DNA of 64,000 nt. Origin: Nitrospirota bacterium. GTDB taxonomy: Bacteria; Nitrospirota; Thermodesulfovibrionia; Thermodesulfovibrionales; Dissulfurispiraceae. The stretch is from the NCBI GenBank assembly GCA_016936655.1, contig JAFGXL010000020.1:1-64000 (forward strand), in the 5' to 3' direction. Below the pieces are notes generated by a model. The model worked only from the letters and a program-made list of their open reading frames with translations, did no database searches and had not been told where the DNA came from. The stretch's first letter is position 1. Each line of letters opens with the position of its first letter. The position numbers and the translations under genes are program-made. This document shows, in pieces, positions 53,313 through 62,603 of the stretch.

Positions 53313-54869
53313 ATGAAGTTTGAAGATTTTAATTTAAGCAAAGAGACGATGAAGTCGATATCAGAAATCGGCTTTGAAGAGCCAACCCCGATACAGGCAA
53401 CAACTATTCCGCTGATACTTTCAGGAGAAGATGTTATAGGACAGGCACAGACCGGCACCGGCAAGACAGCCGCATTCGGCATACCTATTGTCGAACAGAT
53501 GGCTCCAAAAAGCAGAGCTCCTTACGCAATTATCCTTGAGCCTACCAGAGAGCTGGCTGTGCAGGTAGCTCAGGAACTGCACAAGATCGGCAAGCATAAA
53601 GGCATTAATGTATTGCCTGTTTATGGAGGCAAATCTATTGATACGCAGATCAAGGCACTTAAAAGAGGAGTGAATGTTGTAGTAGGAACACCGGGCAGGG
53701 TTATTGATCACATAAACAGAAAGACGCTTTCTCTTTCAGACATCCGTACTCTTATTCTTGATGAGGCTGATGAGATGCTTAATATGGGTTTTATCGAGGA
53801 TATCGAGACCATACTCAAAGAGACTCCTTCAGAGAGACAGACACTGCTTTTTTCCGCTACCATGCCGCCAGAGATTCTGAATATAGGCAAAAGGTATATG
53901 AAGAATCCAAAGAAGGTTAATGTAAACACCAGCAATCTGGTTGTCACAAAGATCAAACAGGTATTTTACGAGGTGAGGGGCGAGCAGAAGATTGATGCTC
54001 TGTCAAGGCTTATTGATGTAGAAGACCCGGGTCTGGCTATAGTATTCTGCCACACAAAGCGTGAAGTGGATGATGTGGCTATGAAGCTTGAAGAGATGGG
54101 CTACAGCGCCAGTTCTTTGCATGGCGACCACTCACAGGCAAGACGCGATGAAGTTATGGCGAAGTTTAAAAAGGGAACGCTAGATATACTTGTGGCTACT
54201 GATGTAGCAGCAAGAGGGCTGGACATACAGAATGTCACACATGTTTTTAACTTTAGCATACCCCAGAATCCTGAGAGCTATGTTCACAGAATAGGCAGGA
54301 CTGGACGTGCGGGTAAATCTGGAATGGCTATAACGCTTGTTTCCCCCAGAGAGTACAGATTGCTAAGGATGATAGAGAAGACAGCAAAAACTTCTATCGA
54401 CAGAAAAAAGCTGCCGTCTGGGAAGGATGTCCTGCAGGCCAGACAAAAGAATATCGTAAAATCACTGGCGGAGATAGTTGCAGAAGGCAGGCATAATTCT
54501 TATATGGATATGGTGCGAGAGCTTTCTGAGACACAAAGTTTCAGCGACATTGCAGCAGCTGCTCTATATGCTGCATACGGAGAGATAAAGGAGCCTGCTT
54601 TAGAGACAACTTCAGAAGGGCGGAGCGGCGTGGTTCGTCTCTTTATGACTATTGGCAGAAAAGACAATATTAAAGTTGCGGATATCGTTAAGTCTATTAC
54701 AGCAGAGTCTGGTGTTCCGCACTATTCTATAGGCAATATTGCTGTACTCGATAAATACTCATTTGTAGAAGTGCCTGCGGATGCTGCTGACAAGGTTATT
54801 CGTTCGCTGGATGATATGGTGATGAAAGGCAGAAGAGTAAGAGTACAGCAGGCAAAGGACAGAAGATAG
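53313..54869 (+). CDS. DEAD-box RNA helicase with DbpA-type RNA-binding domain
   Basis: 518 residues. ATP-dependent RNA unwinding. Q motif FEEPTPIQ, motif I AQTGTGKT, PTRELAV, TPGR, DEAD in LILDEADEMLNMGF, SAT, HGDHSQ, and HRIGRTGRAG. The C-terminal domain (about 435-518; VRLFMTIGRKDNIKVADIV, YSFVEVP) is the DbpA/CsdA RNA-binding fold. Start is ATG 53313 after ggagg; an ATG 15 bases earlier overlaps that site. The family acts in ribosome assembly and cold adaptation. A terminator in its own leader suggests attenuation or self-control. Confidence 0.94.
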   Translation: MKFEDFNLSKETMKSISEIGFEEPTPIQATTIPLILSGEDVIGQAQTGTGKTAAFGIPIVEQMAPKSRAPYAIILEPTRELAVQVAQELHKIGKHKGINVLPVYGGKSIDTQIKALKRGVNVVVGTPGRVIDHINRKTLSLSDIRTLILDEADEMLNMGFIEDIETILKETPSERQTLLFSATMPPEILNIGKRYMKNPKKVNVNTSNLVVTKIKQVFYEVRGEQKIDALSRLIDVEDPGLAIVFCHTKREVDDVAMKLEEMGYSASSLHGDHSQARRDEVMAKFKKGTLDILVATDVAARGLDIQNVTHVFNFSIPQNPESYVHRIGRTGRAGKSGMAITLVSPREYRLLRMIEKTAKTSIDRKKLPSGKDVLQARQKNIVKSLAEIVAEGRHNSYMDMVRELSETQSFSDIAAAALYAAYGEIKEPALETTSEGRSGVVRLFMTIGRKDNIKVADIVKSITAESGVPHYSIGNIAVLDKYSFVEVPADAADKVIRSLDDMVMKGRRVRVQQAKDRR

Positions 54870-54874
54870 GCTGT

Positions 54875-54903
54875 TTGACAAGAACTGCTGTATAATTTAT
54901 ATT
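54875..54903 (+). promoter_or_regulatory. Promoter of the thiamine operon
   Basis: TTGACA (54875-54880), 17 bases, TATATT (54898-54903). Transcription would start near 54910, at the first stem of the riboswitch. Confidence 0.7.
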
Positions 54904-54906
54904 TAA

Positions 54907-54998
54907 GCATCCCTGGGGGAGGTTTTTAACCTGAGAGTCGGTTGCAAGCAACAGACACCCCTTGAACCTGATCCAGGTAATTCTGGCGTAGGGAATGG
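54907..54998 (+). ncRNA. TPP riboswitch (THI element)
   Basis: Conserved aptamer blocks in order: CTGAGA (54931-54936), CCCTTGAACCTGATC (54958-54972) and GGTAATTCTGGCGTAGGGA, with P1 formed by CATCCCT and AGGGAATG. Binds thiamine pyrophosphate. The terminator 22 bases further down shows control by transcription termination. Confidence 0.96.
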
Positions 54999-55019
54999 GC
55001 AATGAATCCGGATATTTAT

Positions 55020-55059
55020 ATCCTCTATTCCGCTCAGGGATAGGGGATTTTTGTTTTTT
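55020..55059 (+). terminator. Expression-platform terminator of the TPP riboswitch
   Basis: ATCCTCTAT (55020-55028) pairs with ATAGGGGAT (55040-55048), nine pairs with one G.U, followed by TTTTGTTTTTT. It lies between aptamer and thiS, so bound TPP should stop transcription here. Confidence 0.88.
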
Positions 55060-55071
55060 GGAGGACTCTCA

Positions 55072-55269
55072 ATGAAGATAAGGCTTAATGGTGAGGATTA
55101 TGAAACAGAAGCGGAAACTCTGAAACAGCTTATTCAGGAGCTGCAGATAACCACTGACCGTGTTGCTGTTGAACTTAATCTCACAATTATTAGAAAGGCA
55201 GACCATGACGCAACAACCATAAAAGAGAATGACGCTGTAGAAATTATACAATTTGTTGGCGGCGGATAA
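55072..55269 (+). CDS. thiS: Sulfur carrier protein ThiS
   Basis: 65 residues, ubiquitin-like fold ending in VGGG, whose terminal Gly-Gly carries the thiocarboxylate for thiazole synthesis. MKIRLNGEDYETEAETLKQLI and VELNLTIIRK are typical. ATG 55072 follows ggagga. Confidence 0.95.
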   Translation: MKIRLNGEDYETEAETLKQLIQELQITTDRVAVELNLTIIRKADHDATTIKENDAVEIIQFVGGG

Positions 55270-55289
55270 GACGCTAAATGGAGGATCTA

Positions 55290-56060
55290 ATGCAGGACAA
55301 TCTTGTTATCAAAGGCATCGAGTTTAGATCAAGGCTCTGGGTAGGCACAGGCAAGTATAAGGATTTTGAAGAGACCGCCCGTGCTGTAGAAGCATCAGGC
55401 GCTGATGTAGTTACAGTTGCTGTAAGAAGAGTGAATATTACAGACAGAAAATCAGAGAACCTTCTCGATTTCATCGATCCCAAAAAATATAAGATACTTC
55501 CAAATACAGCCGGCTGCTTTAATGTTGAGGATGCTCTGAGGTACAGCCGTCTCGCCAGAGAGGCTGGAGTATCTGATATGGTAAAGCTGGAGGTTATAGG
55601 CGATGAAAGGACACTCTTTCCTGATGTCATAGGAACACTCAAGGCCACAGAGATACTTGCAAAAGAGGGCTTTATGGTCTTTCCTTATACAAATGATGAT
55701 CCAATAATGGCAAAGAGGCTTGTGGATGCTGGCGCTGTTGCAGTAATGCCTCTTGCAGCTCCTATAGGTTCTGGTCTTGGCATCAGAAATCCGTACAACC
55801 TGAAGATAATACTTGAATCTGCAACTGTGCCTGTTATAGTCGATGCAGGTGTGGGAACTGCTTCTGATGTTGCTGTAGCTATGGAGCTAGGTAGCGATGC
55901 TGTGCTTCTTAATACAGCGATAGCTGGAGCTAAAGATCCGATAATGATGGCTTCAGCCATGAATCATGCTGTTTTAGCTGGCAGGCTTGCATACAAGGCC
56001 GGCAGAATCGGAAGAAAGCTCTATGCAACAGCCAGCAGCCCTATAGAGGGAATGCTCTAA
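55290..56060 (+). CDS. thiG: Thiazole synthase ThiG
   Basis: 256 residues. Makes the thiazole phosphate of thiamine from DXP, dehydroglycine and Thi[47 protein letters not shown], the active-site Lys in [15 protein letters not shown], and [16 protein letters not shown] 55290 is spaced well from tggagg. Confidence 0.96.
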   Translation: MQDNLVIKGIEFRSRLWVGTGKYKDFEETARAVEASGADVVTVAVRRVNITDRKSENLLDFIDPKKYKILPNTAGCFNVEDALRYSRLAREAGVSDMVKLEVIGDERTLFPDVIGTLKATEILAKEGFMVFPYTNDDPIMAKRLVDAGAVAVMPLAAPIGSGLGIRNPYNLKIILESATVPVIVDAGVGTASDVAVAMELGSDAVLLNTAIAGAKDPIMMASAMNHAVLAGRLAYKAGRIGRKLYATASSPIEGML

Positions 56061-56067
56061 TAGATTT

Positions 56068-56715
56068 ATGAGACTTAGGCCTCAATTCAGGTTTTATCAG
56101 GTCACTGACAGCAAACTGTTCAGCAGTATAGATCGCATGCTGGATGTTATAGCTATGCAGCTTGATGCAGGGCTAAGGGCTGTCCAGATGAGGGAAAAGG
56201 GGCTTGCTGATCTGGATGTATTCAATCTTGCGGTAACACTAAGATCTATGACTAGCAATTATAACGCAAAGCTTTTTATCAACGAGCGCGTTGATATAGC
56301 TTTATGCTGCGAAGCAGATGGTGTGCATCTTGGCTTTACCGGAATACCTATAGCCGCGGCGCGCAGAATATGTGGGAAGAGGCTTATGATCTTTGCATCA
56401 ACTCACAGCATGGAACAGGCAAAATCAGCAGAAGCTGAGGGTGCGGATTTAATAACATTTGGACCTGTTTTCGCTACTCCTTCAAAGATGTGTTATGGTG
56501 ATCCTGTGGGTCTGAAAGCGCTGGCAGATGTCGTAAAGAGCGTAAATCTTCCTGTCTATGCCCTTGGAGGGATTGATGCAGATAATCTTGATCAGGTGCG
56601 AAGCGCAGGGGCATACGGTACAGCTGTTATAAGGGCAGGGCTTCAGAGTAGAGATATAAAAGGTATGATCAGAAAATTCGAAAATGTACCAGGAGATGCT
56701 GATGACAAGAATTGA
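56068..56715 (+). CDS. thiE: Thiamine phosphate synthase ThiE
   Basis: 215 residues, TIM barrel. Joins thiazole phosphate and HMP-PP. FYQVTDSKL, VQMREKGL, INERVDIALCCEADGVHLG, and GPVFATPSKMCYGDPVGL; ALGGID near the end. TenI-like paralogues look similar, but operon position between thiG and thiC supports ThiE. Confidence 0.92.
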   Translation: MRLRPQFRFYQVTDSKLFSSIDRMLDVIAMQLDAGLRAVQMREKGLADLDVFNLAVTLRSMTSNYNAKLFINERVDIALCCEADGVHLGFTGIPIAAARRICGKRLMIFASTHSMEQAKSAEAEGADLITFGPVFATPSKMCYGDPVGLKALADVVKSVNLPVYALGGIDADNLDQVRSAGAYGTAVIRAGLQSRDIKGMIRKFENVPGDADDKN

Positions 56716-57988
56716 AGAAGCAAAAAAGGGAAACATAACAGAAGAGATGCGCAGAGTTGCTGCCGCTGAGTCTATTGATCCATCTGCCCTTGCAGCTGAT
56801 ATAGCTGAGGGCAGAACAGTAATATCCAGAAATATACTTCATAAAATTGAGCCTCTTGGCATAGGTAGAGGTCTGCGTACAAAAGTAAACGCAAATATAG
56901 GGACGTCAAAAGACAGGGTCTCATATGATGAGGAACTGCAGAAGCTGGACATAATAACAAAATATGGAGCAGATGCTGTTATGGACCTCTCTACCGGCGG
57001 AGCGATACGTGAGCTAAGAAATAAGATGATGAGTAAGTCAAAAATATCTGTAGGAACAGTGCCAATATATGAAGCTGCTGTCAAAGCTGCAGAAGAGCAT
57101 GGAAGGCTTGCAAAGATGAGCGCTGATGATCTGTTTGATGTTATAGAACAGCATGCAAAGGACGGCGTGGATTTTGTGACAGTTCATTGCGGTATAACAA
57201 TAAAAACAATTGAAAGGCTTAAAAATGACCAGCGCATACTCGATGTTGTCAGCAGGGGAGGCGCTTTTCTTGTAGAGTGGATTATATACAATAATATGGA
57301 AAACCCACTTCTTGAACAATACGACAGACTGCTTGATATCTGCAAAAAATATGATATGACCCTAAGTCTAGGAGACGGTTTTAGACCTGGATGTCTTGCT
57401 GATTCTACAGACAGGAGCCAGATAGAAGAGCTGTTAACACTCGGAGAACTCAGGGATGCCGCACTTGCGCATGGAGTGCAGGCGATTATCGAAGGACCAG
57501 GTCATGTGCCGCTTAACCAGGTTGAGCTGAATATAAAACTCCAGAAGGAGATTTGCAAAGGAGCGCCATTTTACGTGCTTGGTCCTTTGGTGACAGACTT
57601 GGCTATGGGATATGATCATATATCATCAGCTATTGGCGGAGCGATAGCAGGTGCAGCAGGAGCAGACTTCCTCTGCTATGTAACACCTGCTGAACATATA
57701 AGGCTTCCGGACTTAGAAGATGTTAAAGAGGGTGTTATAGCATCAAGAATAGCAGCTCATGCTGCTGACATAGCCAAGGGGGTTCCTGGCGCCATACAGA
57801 AAGATATCAGGATGGCAGAATGCAGGCGCGATCTGGACTGGGAAGGCCAGATTAATCTCAGTTTTAATCCGGACAAGGTCAGAGAGTGGAGAGGACAGAC
57901 ACCGCCCGCACTATCTGAGGTATGCAGCATGTGCGGTGAATTCTGTGCAATAAAGACTGTAAGAAGGGCATTTGGGAAAGAGGAGTGA
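56702..57988 (+). CDS. thiC: HMP-P synthase ThiC
   Basis: 428 residues. Radical SAM-type enzyme that turns AIR into the thiamine pyrimidine. GTNIGTSKDR-like VNANIGTSKDR, MDLSTGG, HCGIT, GDGFRPGCLADSTD, EGPGHVPLNQVE, and the C-terminal cluster motif CSMCGEFCAIK. ATG 56702 is six bases from aggag and overlaps thiE by 14 bases. Confidence 0.97.
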   Translation: MTRIEEAKKGNITEEMRRVAAAESIDPSALAADIAEGRTVISRNILHKIEPLGIGRGLRTKVNANIGTSKDRVSYDEELQKLDIITKYGADAVMDLSTGGAIRELRNKMMSKSKISVGTVPIYEAAVKAAEEHGRLAKMSADDLFDVIEQHAKDGVDFVTVHCGITIKTIERLKNDQRILDVVSRGGAFLVEWIIYNNMENPLLEQYDRLLDICKKYDMTLSLGDGFRPGCLADSTDRSQIEELLTLGELRDAALAHGVQAIIEGPGHVPLNQVELNIKLQKEICKGAPFYVLGPLVTDLAMGYDHISSAIGGAIAGAAGADFLCYVTPAEHIRLPDLEDVKEGVIASRIAAHAADIAKGVPGAIQKDIRMAECRRDLDWEGQINLSFNPDKVREWRGQTPPALSEVCSMCGEFCAIKTVRRAFGKEE

Positions 57989-58003
57989 TGTATAATATGA
58001 CTG

Positions 58004-59701
58004 ATGCAGCTCACAGATAATGCTATAAAAATTCTAGAAGCCCGTTATCTGCTCAGAGATGAAAAGGGCGGGCTGATCGAGACGCCTGACCAGATGTTCA
58101 GGCGCGCATCAGCAACTGTAGCATCATCAGAGATTAATTATAAAAATGACGAAGCTGAGTGGGAAGATAAGTTTTTTGATCTTTTATCATCTCTTAGATT
58201 TCTTCCAAATTCACCAACGCTAATAAATGCTGGCAAGCATTTAGGACAGCTTGCAGCATGTTTTGTCCTTCCGCTAGATGACTCGATGAACAGCATCTTT
58301 GATACACTCAAAAATGCAGCGCTCATACTTCAGAGCGGCGGAGGCACAGGGTTCTCATTTTCTCACTTAAGGCCAAGGTCTGACACAGTCAAATCAACAG
58401 GCGGCATAGCCAGCGGTCCAGTATCTTTCATAAAGGTTTATAACACAGCTACAGAAGTGATCAAACAGGGAGGCGCACGCAGGGGCGCCAACATGGGTGT
58501 GTTGAGTGTTAGTCATCCAGATATAATTGAGTTTGTCCGCGCTAAAAGAGAGCATAATCATCTCGAGAACTTCAACATATCTGTTGCTGTTACTGATGAG
58601 TTTATGGATGCACTAGCCAGAGATGACTACTATCAACTGATAAATCCACGCACAAATGAAAAAAAAGCGATTATTTCGGCGAAAGAGATTTTTGACGAGA
58701 TTGTGCTGAGTGCATGGGAGACAGGAGATCCGGGCCTGTTATTTGTTGACAAAATGAACAGAGCTAATCCTACTCCTCATATCGGCACATTTGAGACTAC
58801 CAATCCGTGCGGTGAACAGCCGCTGCTTCCATTTGAAGCATGCGTATTAGGATCTCTGAATCTCTCGGCATTTGTAAAAAACCAGGCTGTTGATTATGAA
58901 TCTCTAGGTTGCGATATAACTACAGCTGTCAGGTTTCTTGATGATGCGATCGACGCCAGCGAGTATCCTCTTAAAGAGATAGAGCATATGCACAAGGGCA
59001 ACAGAAAGATTGGGCTTGGAGTTATGGGCTGGGCTGATATGCTTGTGATGCTTGGCATCCCATACGACAGCAAAAAAGCTTTTTTGACAGCCAGAGAGAT
59101 TATGGGCTTTATAAACAGAAAGTCAAAACAGGCATCAGCAGATCTGGCAATGGAGCGCGGAGTATTTCCTAACTTCAAGGGTTCAATCTATGATTCTCCA
59201 TCTATGCCAAGAGTAAGGAATGCTACGACAACCACGATAGCTCCTACAGGCTCGTTGTCTATAATAGCAGACTGTTCAAGCAGCATTGAGCCTATCTTCT
59301 CTCTTGCATACAAAAGGCATGTGATCGACTCTGAATTAATCGAGGTGAATAAATATTTCCTTGCAGCAGCAAGAAAATATGGTTTTGATAAAGATGAAAT
59401 AATGGATCAGGTCATGCGTAAAGGCAGCTGCAGAGGTGTAAACGGCATTCCTTCAGAAATCAAAAAGATATTCAGGACAGCACATGAGATTAAACCTCTT
59501 GATCACATAGAGATGCAGGCAGCTTTTCAGGAGTATACCGACAATGCTGTATCAAAGACTCTGAATCTTCCACACAGCGCAAGCAAAGAGGACGTTGCAG
59601 AGGCATTTTTGCTTGCCTATTCCAAAGGATTAAAAGGCATAACAATATTCAGATACGGATCAAAGAAGGGCACGCTATCTCACGGCAGGGAGAGTGAATG
59701 A
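58004..59701 (+). CDS. nrdJ: Adenosylcobalamin-dependent (class II) ribonucleotide reductase
   Basis: 565 residues. Reduces ribonucleotides with a B12-generated thiyl radical; oxygen-independent. Active-site Cys in LAACFVLPLDD, the radical-Cys motif NPCGEQPLLPFEACVLGSLNLS (Asn-x-Cys-x-Glu and the second disulfide Cys), and GGTGFSFSHLRP are intact. It is short for the class: the chain ends at FRYGSKKGTLSHGRESE, without the cysteine pair that re-reduces the active site in many NrdJ proteins. It lies 15 bases after thiC and overlaps the next gene by 4, so it is likely co-transcribed with the thi genes. Confidence 0.94.
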   Translation: MQLTDNAIKILEARYLLRDEKGGLIETPDQMFRRASATVASSEINYKNDEAEWEDKFFDLLSSLRFLPNSPTLINAGKHLGQLAACFVLPLDDSMNSIFDTLKNAALILQSGGGTGFSFSHLRPRSDTVKSTGGIASGPVSFIKVYNTATEVIKQGGARRGANMGVLSVSHPDIIEFVRAKREHNHLENFNISVAVTDEFMDALARDDYYQLINPRTNEKKAIISAKEIFDEIVLSAWETGDPGLLFVDKMNRANPTPHIGTFETTNPCGEQPLLPFEACVLGSLNLSAFVKNQAVDYESLGCDITTAVRFLDDAIDASEYPLKEIEHMHKGNRKIGLGVMGWADMLVMLGIPYDSKKAFLTAREIMGFINRKSKQASADLAMERGVFPNFKGSIYDSPSMPRVRNATTTTIAPTGSLSIIADCSSSIEPIFSLAYKRHVIDSELIEVNKYFLAAARKYGFDKDEIMDQVMRKGSCRGVNGIPSEIKKIFRTAHEIKPLDHIEMQAAFQEYTDNAVSKTLNLPHSASKEDVAEAFLLAYSKGLKGITIFRYGSKKGTLSHGRESE

Positions 59702-60456
59702 CAAATCTTATAATTAAAAAGTGCATAACAGCTTTTATTCTGCCGCCGGGTATTTTTATATCTATACTTATGTTAATCTCGATCATCTTTTTTGTAAGGA
59801 AGAGATTCAAACCTGCATTTATATCTATGTTCTTGTTTATCACACTATGGATATTTAGCATATTTCCTACCGCAGACATACTTTTAAAAGGACTCGAATC
59901 CGGTTATTCAATTCCGATAAATCCCAAGGGTGATCTCATAGTGCTGCTTGGCGGAGGTGTCATAGAAGACGCTCCTGATATTACAGGCATAGGGGTACCT
60001 TGTTCTGAATTTTATGCAAGGATTATAGCTGCTGTCAGACTTCAGAAGATGCTGAATGTTCCTGTTTTGATCTCTGGCGGAAAGGTTTTTAATTCCAATC
60101 CCGAGGCTCTAATAGTAAAGCGATTTCTTATTGATCTGGGCGTTCCTGCACCAAAGATATATATAGAAGATGAGAGCAGAGATACGCTTGAAAATGCACT
60201 CAACACAAAGACAATTATAATTAAATACGGATTCAAAAATCCGCTGGTTGTAACGACAGCTCTGCATATGAGAAGGGCAGAACTCTGTTTTCAAAAAGCT
60301 GGACTTAAGATAAAACCTTACCCTGTAGGTTTTAAGACACTACAAGGCAGACCGTATAGATGGTATAATTTTTTACCACATGCGGATAATATGGAAAATA
60401 TATCAGCAGCAATGCATGAATATATAGGTTATCAATTTTATAAAATGGTTTATTAG
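59698..60456 (+). CDS. DUF218 (YdcF/ElyC-like) membrane protein
   Basis: 252 residues. Two N-terminal membrane helices (about 10-30 and 36-57), then a DUF218 domain: GDLIVLLGGGVIED, VLISGGKVF, IEDESRDTLENALNT, and VVTTALHMRRAELCFQKAGL. ElyC in E. coli affects envelope synthesis, but the biochemical role of the family is unsettled. Overlaps nrdJ by ATGA. Confidence 0.88.
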   Translation: MTNLIIKKCITAFILPPGIFISILMLISIIFFVRKRFKPAFISMFLFITLWIFSIFPTADILLKGLESGYSIPINPKGDLIVLLGGGVIEDAPDITGIGVPCSEFYARIIAAVRLQKMLNVPVLISGGKVFNSNPEALIVKRFLIDLGVPAPKIYIEDESRDTLENALNTKTIIIKYGFKNPLVVTTALHMRRAELCFQKAGLKIKPYPVGFKTLQGRPYRWYNFLPHADNMENISAAMHEYIGYQFYKMVY

Positions 60457-60466
60457 GAGGGATTTT

Positions 60467-61201
60467 ATGATATTGGGAGTTAATGTAGATCATGTTGCGA
60501 CAATCAGACAGGCTAGAAGAGGTACCGATCCTGATCCTGTAATGGCTGCGCCGCTTGCTATACTTGGCGGATCTGACGGGATAACCATTCATTTAAGAGA
60601 AGACAGACGGCATATCAATGACCGCGATCTTAGAATGATGAGAGAGATTGTTACAACTGAACTTAATCTCGAAATGGCAGCTACTGATGAGATGATCAAG
60701 ATAGCTATAAAGACCAAACCGGATCTTGTCACTCTTGTTCCTGAAAAGAGAGAGGAGTTGACAACTGAGGGCGGATTGGATATGAAGAGGCAGTCTAATA
60801 ATCTTAAAAGGGCAATATCTAGACTTCACAGGGCTGGAATCCCTGTGAGCCTTTTTATAAATCCAGACAGAAATGATATATCTCTTGCGCAAGCTGCAGG
60901 CGCTGATATGGTAGAAATACATACAGGTCTCTATTCAAACACAAAAGGCGATAAGCAGGTAGGTGAGCTCGCCAGAGTTATTGATGCCGCAGCCGCAGCA
61001 AATAATTATGATCTTATGGTTAATGCAGGCCATGGACTAAATTATTTCAATGTTTCATCAATAGCTTCTATCCCCGATATCAGAGGGCTTTATATAGGGC
61101 ACAGCATAATCTCAAGAGCAGTATATATCGGACTTGAAAGGGCTGTTTCTGAGATGAAGGCGCTGATAAACAAGGCATTACTCGGCAGTCTTGTTGAGTA
61201 G
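60467..61201 (+). CDS. pdxJ: Pyridoxine 5'-phosphate synthase PdxJ
   Basis: 244 residues. Last step of PNP synthesis from 3-amino-1-hydroxyacetone phosphate and DXP. NVDHVATIRQARRGTDPDPV, HLREDRRHINDRDL, LVPEKREELTTEGGLD, EIHTGLYS, NAGHGLNYFNV, and IGHSIISRAVYIGLERAV. Good ribosome site (taggagg). Confidence 0.97.
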   Translation: MILGVNVDHVATIRQARRGTDPDPVMAAPLAILGGSDGITIHLREDRRHINDRDLRMMREIVTTELNLEMAATDEMIKIAIKTKPDLVTLVPEKREELTTEGGLDMKRQSNNLKRAISRLHRAGIPVSLFINPDRNDISLAQAAGADMVEIHTGLYSNTKGDKQVGELARVIDAAAAANNYDLMVNAGHGLNYFNVSSIASIPDIRGLYIGHSIISRAVYIGLERAVSEMKALINKALLGSLVE

Positions 61202-61231
61202 AGATTTCCAGCTATAAAACAAGAAGTTTTT

Positions 61232-61777
61232 TCAGTGATCCACAAATATCAGTTTGTCTGTCTCGAACCCGAGCGCTTTTGCTTTTGCGATGAGGATGCT
61301 TTTCAGCTCGTTGTCAATTTTTTGTGTTCGCGCAAGAATCCATAGATATGATCTGTCAGGACCGCAGACCAGAGAGTATTGATAGTTTTTGTGGTCGAGC
61401 TCAAAGATTACATATGCTCCATAAAAAGGTCCGAAGAATGATACCTTTAGGTGACCGATGTCAGGACTTTTAACAAAGTATGCCTTGCCTTTTGCTTCTT
61501 TCCATTTGTTGCCTTTTTCTGAATATCCTCGATTTATAACCTTCACACTGCCATCATCAAGAAGGCTGTAGTCAGCGGATACTTTAGAGAGACCTCGTTC
61601 GAAAGAGTGGTCTAACCGCGCTATCTCGTACCAACGGCCAAGATATTTTTCAAGCACAAAATTTTCAACAGGCTTTATATTTTCTGGTATGCCTATACAG
61701 CTGCCAAGAAGCATACATAGAGCAGAAACAGCTCGTTTTGCGACAGTTTTATAAAACGATCTTGTTTTCATATGCAT
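61232..61777 (-). CDS. blc: Outer-membrane lipoprotein, Blc-type lipocalin
   Basis: 181 residues on the minus strand. Lipobox LLGSC near residue 27. Lipocalin motif FVLEKYLGRWYEIARLDHSFERGL, then VKVINRGY, AKGKAYFV, LKVSFFGPFYGAYVIFEL and YLWILARTQKID. Binds lipids or other hydrophobic ligands at the outer membrane. It faces pdxJ (convergent) with only 30 bases between. Confidence 0.92.
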   Translation of the reverse strand: MHMKTRSFYKTVAKRAVSALCMLLGSCIGIPENIKPVENFVLEKYLGRWYEIARLDHSFERGLSKVSADYSLLDDGSVKVINRGYSEKGNKWKEAKGKAYFVKSPDIGHLKVSFFGPFYGAYVIFELDHKNYQYSLVCGPDRSYLWILARTQKIDNELKSILIAKAKALGFETDKLIFVDH

Positions 61778-61856
61778 AATGTTCTCAATTGATATTATAT
61801 ATGATCAAAAATGTCGGCGCTAATTTTATTGATATTTCGACAAATAAAATAAGTAA

Positions 61857-62483
61857 TCAACCATTAGCTGACTTTAACAGCTTTAGCCCATCATAAAGAA
61901 GCATTGATGCAAGAGAAACAAGCAACAGACCTAAAAATCGCATTGTGTAGACATATATTTTGCCTTTGAAAAAATCTTTAGACCTGCCTAATAATATTGC
62001 GATCATTATTTTAGATCCAACAAGAAAGAGATAAAAGCTTATTGTGAAACTCAAAAATGCGCAAATGCCTTGATTTATCGCTTTTGTCATAATCGGACCG
62101 CCTACGCTAAGCCAGAAGATATAAGGACTAGGGTTCAGGATATTAGCGAGCATACCCTTACTCAGTGAGCGTTCTGCTGTTGTATTTACATCAATATTCA
62201 AGCTCTTTGACTTGAAACATTCATAAGCCATATACGACAGAAAGATGCAGCCGGAAATTGAAATGAACCCTAGTATGGCATCTGACCCAGAAATTTTTGA
62301 CATTAGAAACATTGCTGCAATTATGATTGGTAGGTCAGTAAGAATGGGTGCTACGGCTATTTTAATTCCGGATTTAACTCCATGTCTGAGTGTTTCTGAT
62401 ATTACTAGCGCAAAAAGCGGGCCCGGAGTAAACCCTGAGGACAGGCCGATCAGTGTACCAAGTGTTAAAAAATATACCATCAT
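61857..62483 (-). CDS. LysE/RhtB-family amino-acid exporter
   Basis: 208 residues on the minus strand, about six membrane helices. N-terminal SSGFTPGPLFALVISETLRHGVKSGIKIA contains the family's G-x-x-x-GPG-like signature. NPSPYIFWLSVGGP is typical of the LysE superfamily. Substrate unknown. It precedes the lipocalin on the same strand by 80 bases and may share its transcript. Confidence 0.9.
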   Translation of the reverse strand: MMVYFLTLGTLIGLSSGFTPGPLFALVISETLRHGVKSGIKIAVAPILTDLPIIIAAMFLMSKISGSDAILGFISISGCIFLSYMAYECFKSKSLNIDVNTTAERSLSKGMLANILNPSPYIFWLSVGGPIMTKAINQGICAFLSFTISFYLFLVGSKIMIAILLGRSKDFFKGKIYVYTMRFLGLLLVSLASMLLYDGLKLLKSANG

Positions 62484-62531
62484 GCATCTTATCTGATGGG
62501 ATTAATGTTGTCAAACCAGTAGCTGTACTTC

Positions 62532-62560
62532 TTGCATAGCATATGAAGTGACAGTATAAT
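62532..62560 (+). promoter_or_regulatory. Candidate promoter of acpS
   Basis: TTGCAT (62532-62537), 17 bases, perfect TATAAT (62555-62560). The -35 element is poor. Confidence 0.5.
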
Positions 62561-62590
62561 GTTAAATATTTATATAAAGAGGCTATGCAA
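62532..62590. repeat. 9-bp inverted repeat around the acpS promoter start
   Basis: TTGCATAGC (62532-62540) and GCTATGCAA (62582-62590) are perfect mirror copies 41 bases apart. The left arm overlaps the -35 region and the right arm ends just before the acpS ribosome site (caggaga). Confidence 0.5.
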
Positions 62591-62603
62591 ATCAGGAGAT
62601 ACA

